64,000 bases of DNA, from assembly GCA_965214035.1 (NCBI GenBank), contig OZ243932.1:992001-1056000 (forward strand). The letters are read 5' to 3'. Shown here one piece after another: positions 16,976-24,600 of this stretch. This DNA comes from JAJDYQ01 sp965214035. Lineage in GTDB: Bacteria; Pseudomonadota; Gammaproteobacteria; JAJDYQ01. A program made the translations under genes and the position numbers. The notes beneath the pieces are model-generated. The model was not told the origin of the DNA and did no database searches. It saw nothing but the letters and a program-made list of their open reading frames with translations. The stretch's first letter is position 1; each line of letters starts with the position of its first letter.

Positions 16976-17135
16976 AGAGTAACCCGAATCCCGGTAATTG
17001 GAGACCGTAAACCACACTGGCAGGGCAACACAATCCCCGCAAGCTTGCGGCTTCATATCCGGTTTGCATGATCGCCCGACAACCGATTTGCCATGACACA
17101 CTATTATTTTCACAAGCGAATCTACCGTGTTTCGT

Positions 17136-17843
17136 TCATTCCATTGATGGCTTCGCAGCGTTACGTTCCCGGATGGTTCGAGCAACTTTTTCACGGAGAT
17201 AGACGGGTATGGCCTGTTCGGCGCTGACAGTTTGCTGTGCCCGGATCATTTTTTTTGCCAGGGGGATGGTGTCTCTGGCCAGCGGTATGGTTTCGGGGAT
17301 TATTTTCATCAGGTGCCCCTCCAGCCTTTGCTGCATTTGCGGATATGCCGCCCACCCTGAACCTATGGCATACCAGTCACCTTCTGTGGGGAGAAACAGG
17401 TCATTGGGCGAGCTGACGGCTTCATCGCCGATATTTTGCATGGTGCCCTGTATCAGGGTGTAACTACCCCAATATACCTCCCCGATTCTGGCATCAAAGG
17501 CGGCACAGATCCGGGTCGCTGCACTGTTTTCACGGTAATAGCCCTGTGCCATGGCGGCCAGAGATGAAACCGGAGCAACCGGCAGATCAGCTCCCAGTGC
17601 CAGTCCCTGCACTACACCGGCCGCAATACGCAAACCGGTAAAACTGCCGGGGCCACGTCCAAATGCCAAGGCATCCAGTTGCTTGAGTTGCAACCCGGCT
17701 TCCGCCAGAACGGCCTGCACTTGTGGGAGTATCAGTCCGGTGTGGGCACGCGGCGCATGTTCTTCCCGCCATATCAGTTCATCATCAACCGACAGCGCAA
17801 CCGAGCAGTATTCCTGGGTGGTATCGAGGGCAAGAATGTTCAC
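17136..17843 (-). CDS. tsaB: tRNA threonylcarbamoyladenosine biosynthesis protein TsaB
   Basis: The 235-residue protein belongs to the ASKHA-fold partner subunit that, with TsaD and TsaE, transfers threonylcarbamoyl from TC-AMP to A37 of ANN-decoding tRNAs. Typical motifs are LALDTTQEYCSVAL at the N-terminus, HTGLILPQV near 39 and GRGPGSFTGLRIAAGVVQGL near 63. The start codon is GTG at 17843. It stands alone between the Spy-like gene and the restriction-modification pair, so one edge of the island lies just upstream. Confidence 0.94.
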   Translation of the reverse strand: MNILALDTTQEYCSVALSVDDELIWREEHAPRAHTGLILPQVQAVLAEAGLQLKQLDALAFGRGPGSFTGLRIAAGVVQGLALGADLPVAPVSSLAAMAQGYYRENSAATRICAAFDARIGEVYWGSYTLIQGTMQNIGDEAVSSPNDLFLPTEGDWYAIGSGWAAYPQMQQRLEGHLMKIIPETIPLARDTIPLAKKMIRAQQTVSAEQAIPVYLREKVARTIRERNAAKPSME

Positions 17844-17921
17844 AGGATTGTCTCTTCGGTCAAAGTTACTTCTTTTTTATCAGTTCCATCAAGTTCTGGT
17901 TGAATCTCAATTTAACCATTT

Positions 17922-18866
17922 CTACAGCAATGACAGCTGAAACGAAGACAGTTCACTTTCTGCTTCACCGGTTGCAACACCTTTCAACCTTTCCAATGAC
18001 CTCGAATGATATTCCAGATTAGCCTCGAAACCGATAAATGCTCTATCCAGCATTCTGGCAGCTAACGCCGTTGTCCCACTGCCCATGAATGGATCAAGCA
18101 CGATCTGATTTTCCCTTGTTGTGAGTTTGATGAGATATTTGATCAGGGCTAATGGTTTCTGTGCCTCATGAATTCTTGTCTCATTTTTGCCGAAACCAAA
18201 CTCAGGCATATTGGTGGGACTCGATCCATTAAACTGGCATTCACCTGTATTCATGGCACCCACTTCGTTTTCAAGGATATTGTCTGTAATGGTGCCGCCG
18301 ACTTTATAAGGTTTCATGAACCATGCTATGGGTTCCCAGACAGGTGCAAGATTACCGAGTCGCCAGCCTTTCCATTTTTCAGCCTCTTTTGTTAAGCCTC
18401 TGCGTTGCAGAACAATACTGACCCTTTGTGCCCGATGATGGGCAGATGGTTTTTTCCACGCCAATGTATCCTTCAAAAGAAATCCACTATCTTCAAACGC
18501 ATTGATCGCTCTATGAATGGTTCTTCTTGCACCAAACACCAATAAAAAAGAACCATTCTTCATTTTCGGATAAATTTTAGTCGCCCAGGCTTTGCACCAC
18601 CCCTGATATTCCAATCCGATGTTTCTATCGGCCTGTGACCAACCATTAATTGGTTTGCCTCTGCGTTTAAATCCCGACTTTCCCTTTTGTGCCGGCGATT
18701 TTCCAAGCAGAGCAGAATTCGTATTGCTATGCAGCACATCCCAGTCATCCAGGCTGATTCCATAGGGAATATCCGATAAAAACAGATCGATACTACAATC
18801 GTCCAGGTCAGGCAAGTACTGCAGGCAGTTGCCTAAAGTTATTTTATTAATGTAATCACTATTCAT
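17922..18866 (-). CDS. DNA adenine/cytosine-N4 methyltransferase of a HindIII-type system
   Basis: The 314-residue amino-methyltransferase has the catalytic motif DIPYG near residue 32 before the SAM-binding motif DPFMGSGTTALAA near 257, the beta-class order. This is consistent with M.HindIII-type N6-adenine methylation of AAGCTT (specificity inferred only from the partner). It starts 8 bases after the stop of the HindIII-like endonuclease gene, forming an R-then-M operon. The frame is intact. It would protect DNA even though the nuclease gene is broken. Four AAGCTT sites are not rare here: I see them at 17041, 19535, 19572 and one near 21647. Confidence 0.88.
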   Translation of the reverse strand: MNSDYINKITLGNCLQYLPDLDDCSIDLFLSDIPYGISLDDWDVLHSNTNSALLGKSPAQKGKSGFKRRGKPINGWSQADRNIGLEYQGWCKAWATKIYPKMKNGSFLLVFGARRTIHRAINAFEDSGFLLKDTLAWKKPSAHHRAQRVSIVLQRRGLTKEAEKWKGWRLGNLAPVWEPIAWFMKPYKVGGTITDNILENEVGAMNTGECQFNGSSPTNMPEFGFGKNETRIHEAQKPLALIKYLIKLTTRENQIVLDPFMGSGTTALAARMLDRAFIGFEANLEYHSRSLERLKGVATGEAESELSSFQLSLL

Positions 18867-18874
18867 CTGGTTCT

Positions 18875-19721
18875 TTACCCAAGACCCAAAAGCCCGTTAT
18901 CGACAATAGAACATATAGCTCGAATTTTGTTATCGAGTTTGTTCGCCTTTAGTACCTCCCTGATTGCCTGCTCTTTAGTAAATCTCATTATTCGCTCTCG
19001 CTCAGCAGCCAAAAATTTAAGGGCTTCATATCTCGATATGTGAATTGACTCTACAGATGCTTTCTTTTCCTCTTGCCAGACAGCGCTGATACTATGATCA
19101 AAATCAAGAATTTTCCGATTAACTGCCTGCCAGTATGTATTAGCATCCTTTGATGGATTCATTGACTCCACAGTTCTAAATACTTCATGCACCAACTCCA
19201 TTGCATTATCTACACCACTGAGCATTGCATATCGAGCGAATACTGCAAGGTGTGTGTATGTACCAATTAATACGGACCTCGCTCCGGCTTGCTGGTATAT
19301 CTGACTTCTGCGAGCAGGCAGCTGGTAAACCGGGCATACAACCATCGCATAAGGCTTACCATGCTTCCAGCCATCTACTTGCCTGGACTTTAAAATCCTT
19401 TTGATTCTTTGCCGTACGGCTCAATCTGAATGCCTTTGCATCTGCCACAAAGCTGTAGTTTTCATTAACACACTCGACATCAGCTACATCAGCCCGCTCT
19501 GTCAGGACTGAGCTATTAAAGCCTATAGCTTTATAAGCTTCATGTATTACAACATCAGTGTATTTTGAATAAAGCTTTTCCTCACTCGTATCGTGGTGAT
19601 AGCTCTCCGGGATGGCTCCACATAATGGCAAATGACCTAATAGTGCATCAATGCCACTGTCTTCAATTTCTTTATCGATTTCATCCTCGATTTTTTCTGC
19701 GCCTACTCCAAAATCAGGGAC
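18875..19721 (-). pseudogene. HindIII-family restriction endonuclease, frameshifted
   Basis: Two overlapping frames together resemble HindIII. The first (to a TAA at 19356-19358) contains HDTSEEKLYSKYTDVV, ERADVADVE and FVADAKAFRLSRTAKNQKDF, where Asp and Lys of DAK are catalytic in the PD-(D/E)XK fold. The second continues with KPYAMVVCPVYQLPARRSQI to a normal end at 18875. Reading switches after KVQA: one extra base near 19375-19378 breaks the frame. The 5' end lacks a start; a TAA at 19722-19724 limits it and GFA-like sequence lies upstream, so the N-terminus was also lost or replaced. It is probably a pseudogene; a sequencing error at the shift would not explain the missing start. Confidence 0.85.
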
Positions 19722-19896
19722 TTATATACTTAACTCCACTGATTGTCCCTTCGGTTTTTATGCTGATTAGAGTTGAGCAGAAATTAGACATTAGCCCTTG
19801 ATGATGGCAAGTTGCGTGCACAATAGGGGTATTTTTTAGTTTTATTTCTATAGCACCACATTGACAATGCACTTGATATTCTTTTGACTCTTTCAT
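19714..19896 (-). pseudogene. GFA/Mss4-like protein, 5' fragment
   Basis: An ATG at 19896 opens KESKEYQVHCQCGAIEIKL and then VHATCHH, resembling the zinc-binding start (CxCG) of GFA-family proteins related to glutathione-dependent formaldehyde-activating enzymes. After about 33 residues the similarity fades and the frame stops at 19714, overlapping the truncated HindIII-like frame. It directly follows an attC site, so it was probably the next cassette of an integron array. Confidence 0.5.
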
Positions 19897-19911
19897 GTTT
19901 TTCCTTGTGTG

Positions 19912-19969
19912 GCCTAACGCCATGCTCAGCGGCGCGCGCCTTTGGCGCGTCCGCTGAAGCAAATTGTTA
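19912..19969 (-). repeat. integron attC recombination site
   Basis: Reading the minus strand, the 58 bases start TAACAA, which overlaps the stop codon of the preceding gene, and end GTTAGGC, the two outer core sites of an attC. Between them CAGCGG-A-CGCGCC and GGCGCG-CG-CCGCTG form the imperfect stem with an extrahelical base and short AAA loop. Integron integrases recombine the folded bottom strand of such sites. No intI or attI is visible. Overlap with a stop codon is the normal cassette layout. Confidence 0.82.
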
Positions 19970-20194
19970 AGTGTCTTCTTTTTTGATTGTTCTTACATCC
20001 ATCAAGCACTTCTTGCCCCTCGGCGTCAGAATCCAGAATAACGCCATCGTACCTCCCCTTGTTTGTAGACTCTCAACTTCAACAAATCCCAATGCCATAA
20101 GCTGGAGTTTAACTGCTTGAACAACCTCTTCTTCTACTTTTGTACTGAAATACCTATCTGCGTTTGGTAGTGTCTCAGTTTGAAATTTCTTCAT
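19967..20194 (-). CDS. small cassette-borne protein of unknown function
   Basis: A 75-residue protein with a central mixed alpha/beta pattern (EEEVVQAVKLQLMALGFVEV then TRGGTMALFWILTPRGKKCL), compatible with a small winged-helix fold; that is a guess from the secondary-structure pattern. It starts 13 bases after the HerA fragment stop and its stop codon lies inside the attC site. It therefore was the last gene of a cassette that may have included the HerA-like ATPase. Function unknown. Confidence 0.62.
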   Translation of the reverse strand: MKKFQTETLPNADRYFSTKVEEEVVQAVKLQLMALGFVEVESLQTRGGTMALFWILTPRGKKCLMDVRTIKKEDT

Positions 20195-20207
20195 ATTTAT
20201 AATGTGG

Positions 20208-20666
20208 TCATGGTTTACTCTGTTGCCTTAATGCTTGAATGGCTTCTTCCAGAGTATTTTTGTCTTTTTCCTTTGACCATTCAGTCCATATATCAATTGT
20301 TGCACTAGCAGGCTTTATTTTTGGCTCTGCCATTTTAATTCTGCTGGGTAATAAGCAAGCATCGCCAATGATCAAGCACTCTCCAATATCTAAAATAGGT
20401 AACAACTCTGAAAAGCCTCCTAAGCTGTCAGGAAATAGCCGTTTTATTACATTTTGGTCATCAGGGTTTGTAAGACGCATGGCGACAAAGTTGCCACATT
20501 GACTTAAGACGGTTTTGCTGACATCAGCAGGCCGTTGACTGATAACAATAAGTGAAACGCCATGTTTTCTCCCTTCCTTTGCTATACGCTCGAAGTTAAA
20601 AAGCCCTTTTGTTTCAATACTGTCTTTAGTATTGTTGGGAATATACAAATGTGCCTCATCACGCGG
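20208..20666 (-). pseudogene. C-terminal fragment of a HerA-like ATPase
   Basis: About 150 codons match the C-terminal part of HerA/FtsK-like hexameric ATPases: DEAHLYIPNN (Walker B and sensor region), ERIAKEGRKHGVSLIVISQR, PADVSKTVLSQCGNFVAMRL and PDDQNVIKRLFPDS. HerA translocases partner with NurA, SIR2 or DUF4297 nucleases in anti-phage systems. The Walker A half is gone: the frame is cut at DEAH by the end of the IS30 remnant (20667), and the missing half is not on the far side. The remaining piece cannot hydrolyse ATP. Confidence 0.85.
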
Positions 20667-21170
20667 ATTCAACTCGCAAGTGCAATCTGTAGTTTGATTC
20701 CTGAAAATGCCTCATTAGGCGTTTTAATGCCAAGACATTTTCCAGGTCGATTATTCAGTCTATTCATGGCTTGCTCAATTTCTCTGTGGGTAATGGTTGT
20801 CAAGTCACCCCCCTTTGGAAAGTACTGTCGGATGAGTCCATTGGTATTTTCATTCAGGCCACGCTCCCATGAAGCATAAGGATGGGCAAAGTAAAACCGG
20901 GCGTTGAGCCTGTTCAGGGCGATAACCACGAAGGCCCGTATTGCGCTGAAGCTCACGGCTAATGGTGGATCGACTTCAACCTGACATCATGGCTATCCCG
21001 GATTGGTTATGGCCGGCTTTCTTCAGGGCATCAATCCGGTATCGTTGTTCCTGGGTAAGCTGTTTGTATCTCATCGTGCTCCTCTTTCTTGGCAGAATGG
21101 GAAAGCTGTGAATCATACAGCAGCTTACCCTATCGCCAACTCGTCAAGAGTTGCACTTACAAGTTGAATT
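20667..21170 (-). mobile_element. internally deleted IS30-family element
   Basis: Near-matching terminal inverted repeats bound the element: ATTCAACTCGCAAGTGCAA at 20667 and the inverse complement of ATTCAACTTGTAAGTGCAA ending at 21170 (17 of 19 match). The transposase start (about 21074 downward: MRYKQLTQEQRYRIDALKKA, then SRSTISRELQRN) is joined to its end (RFYFAHPYASWERGLNENTN, then GLIRQYFPKG and NNRPGKCLG). The middle, with most of the DDE core, is lost and an in-frame stop follows MMSG. The 504-base length is about half a normal IS30 element. It interrupts the HerA gene. No target duplication can be confirmed because the other flank is rearranged. Confidence 0.82.
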
Positions 21171-21177
21171 CAGGCAT

Positions 21178-21687
21178 CTATATTATACAAGAATAAACAG
21201 AAATGCCGGTAGTGTCACAGTTTGAATTTTTCTTCTTATACGGTCCGCGCTTCTTTCCTTTCGGTTCTCTGTTTTCTATCAGATCGACAATAAAACCCAT
21301 ATTGTGCAGCGTATCGGTTAATCCCGCTTCCATTGCCGGCGTGACTTTCAATGTCTTGTGAATACGGCAGAAATTATAAAACATGAAGTACAGGGACAAC
21401 GCATGAATATGGTTGTCGATTTTCTGACTGAATGCGTTGGTCAGCCGGGTGAACCGGCGCATACTCATACGCATGGTCAGGTTATGGCGTTCAACATAGC
21501 TGGTTGATACATGCTCAAACTCAGGCCGACCGATAACATGTTCACGGTGTGCGCCGATGCAAGCTGACGGGCTGTAACTCCGTTGTTCATCCGCCGGCAT
21601 GTCGCCATACAACTTGACCAACCAGGCATCATCCACATCAGAACCAAAAGCTTCCTCTGCCTGCTTGTATGATATGCAGTCACTGTT
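21178..21687 (-). mobile_element. IS1-like transposase, C-terminal remnant
   Basis: About 165 codons without a start contain ISYKQAEEAFGSDVDDAWLV, STSYVERHNLTMRMSMRRFT and NFCRIHKTLKVTPAMEAG, the C-terminal half of the IS1-type DDE transposase family. It lies directly against the stop of the Type ISP gene on one side and 7 bases from the IS30 remnant on the other. The missing 5' half suggests a deletion that fused it to the restriction gene. Confidence 0.8.
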
Positions 21688-24600
21688 TCATTCATCGGCA
21701 TACTGCCCGTAGCCCAGCCCACGCACATGCGGTTCCTGGTGCAGCAGCAGTCGCAGCCGCGTGAGCTCGGCGACGTCCCACCCCATCGCTTCTGCCACGG
21801 CTTCATCCCAAATGCGGCGCACTTCGCATTCACCGTCGCGGAATTGCGGTACAACCATGTCCTTGGTGTGGTTCCAACAATGAGCCAACCTGTCAACGAG
21901 AACATTATCGGAGAGATCAGGCAAACGGATGGTTTTCAGGCCCGCAGGGTTGTAATTTGGAAATTCCAAAGTCTTTCCAGGATTGCGCAGCAGTTGCAAC
22001 CGCCCCGGGGTTGAGTTGAGAAAGACAGCCGCGGCCTTCGCCTGATTGAACGAGATATTCGGCACCGGCAACCAACCCACGCCGACATACCGTTCCTCTT
22101 GTGCCACGGCCGTCAAACGGCCTGTGCTGGTGCGCTGGCCGCCCGTCACCAGCAGGTGGGAGATTTGGGTCACAATCCGACTGGCATTGTCAGGGTGGTG
22201 CTTGCCATCCACGCCGGGAACCTCAATCCATTCATCCTGTGGAACATGCCTTTGGGGCGCTTGATGCTGATCAGGCATGCCTCGAATGGTCCGTTGGGCC
22301 TCGGCGGACTTGGAATAAAAGACCGGGAAAGCGCCCGGTGCATCTGCGTCAGCCTGCCTGAATTGACCCCGCCTACCCCCACCTAACACTGCGGATGGCA
22401 CCATGTTCTGTTCTTCCATCCGAAGAAGCGACTTGTGAGTGGAGATATCGAACGCCGCATTGGCCAGTTCTGGTGATCGAAACACCACCGCCGTCCAATC
22501 GCCAGCCTCAATGCGCTCTGCAGACCAGTAAGAGACCTCGCCCCAACCGTCTGCCATCAGCCCTTGTTCACAGTCCAGCAAGCATCGATGAAAATCGGCA
22601 GCCTCACCATCGTCTGCCGGCATTCTGTCAAGATTGATGAACCGCGTTGGCGGCTTGTCGCCGGCATACCACCGACGCATCACCACGATGCTCTCGTTGA
22701 TAGAGGTATGCTGGCTCAGGTTGATGTTCTGAGGCTGGTGCGAGGTCAATATGGTGTGTATATGGAAGTGCTTGGCAAGTGCAAGCCGCTCGCGCTGACC
22801 GGATGGGGTCGTGAGCGCTATGGTCGGGTTAATCATCGTCAGAGTTCCATCGGACCGCTCTACGCAGTGGTCTGCAAGACCAACGAAGAGCGGTCCGATG
22901 GAATTCTTGTCCACGAACTCCATCAGACCGGGGTCGGATTGCGTGAGTTTTTGCTCCATAAAGTCGGCGCGGTCGCGCAGAGCCGTCTGCGTTTCAGCGG
23001 GAAACTTCTCGCCCATCTTGGAACGGTTAGTGAACGGTGGGTTCATGATGATAATGCGCGCTTCCTTAACTGCATCTACGGTATCTTCCAGTTCGGTGTC
23101 GTCCGTCGTCTCCCACGTCGCCCGGGAACCGATGGCATCGTCACCCAAGTCCAGCTCGTTCGGTCTTTGCACGATAGCCCGTTGCCCCAGCAGCTCGAGT
23201 GTGCCAGCGTAGACTCGGTCTGGAGCATGCTTGTCGGGACCGTAGGGCATGAGATGCAGTCCCATTCTCCGGTAGCTGACTCTCTGGTTGCCCGCGGTTA
23301 ATTGTGATGCAGCCAGTTGTAGCGACACCGGATTGATATCCAGCCCTTTGAGGGTGTCTTCGACGGCAATTTTCTGAAGCTGATTCAGTGATTCGTCGTC
23401 TGCGCCATTATCGCGCGCCCTGCGCTTCATGTCGGAAAGCATGGCGGCAAGCAGCGTGCCGCTGCCACATGCCAAATCCACAATCTTGTGCCGCTGCCAG
23501 ACTTCAGGGTCAGACCAGTCCTGGTCTCCGCAGGCGTCGAGCGTCAATCGCGCAGCGAGCGAGGCGGCAACGGGTCTGGTGAAGAACGCGCCGTCGGATG
23601 CCTGGTTACCCATGACGCGATTAAAAAGCGGCCCGGCGTGGTCGGCGCCCATATCCGCGTAGGTTTCTGCAATGCGCTCGGCTTCCGCAGCGAGATGATG
23701 CAGGGCGCGTTCGAGCCCGGCAGTCTTTCCTGTCGTCTCAACGGCGTAGATGGCCTCAAGGGCGGGTTCAAGCACCGGGCGGAAGTCGTGGCGCATGATT
23801 CGCTCCCACTCCCGGCTTATCTTCTGCACGACATTAGCCTGATTCTTGATCTGGGCGAGGTCGCTGATGCCCGACAGCCAGCCACCGTTACTAATGCGCT
23901 GGTGCAGCATGGCGGCATTCATCATCAGCAGCGCAGCGATGGTGCAGCCGTCCGCCTGCTCCTTGCCTGTCTCCTTGAGCCGGTCGAGTCCGAAATGCTG
24001 GTTTAGCGCGGGCAACAATTCATCCGCACGCATGTGGTGCGCCGCTTCGGTCACGCTCGATTCCAGTATATTCAGATCGCGTATCACCCGATTGTCGCTC
24101 AGCCCGGACTTCGAGAGCAGGTTCATCTTGATGGCGCTGCCATGATCTTCCAGCCCGCTCAGCTTGAGCATGAGTTGCCCCTGTTCCTCCGCTCGTTCCG
24201 TGGCGGTCTTGCGGGGTTTGCGATGGCTGCCCGGCTTCACGCGATTACCGCCCTCACCGGTATTGATCATCTTGCCGGCTTTGGCTTTGGTTCGCTGTAT
24301 GTTCACAATGCCCCGCGCCTCGCCTGCTTTTGGCTTGTCGCGGGTTATGGAGTCCTCGCGCAGTTCAACCGTTCCATCCTTGTTTTTCTTCCCTGTGAGG
24401 ACTTGCGTCAGCTCCACCGCGCTGTAATCAGCGGGTTCTTCACGGATACGCTGTATGCCAGTCGCAGCGCGGGTCTTGCCTTCCAATGCCTGTTCGACCG
24501 CTGCCTGCGCGGCGCCGGGAGGCCCCTCGACTTCGCCGTACTGTATGCGCATGCCTTCACCCATCGCGACCGCCACCAATGTGCGTTCCACCGGCGGTGG

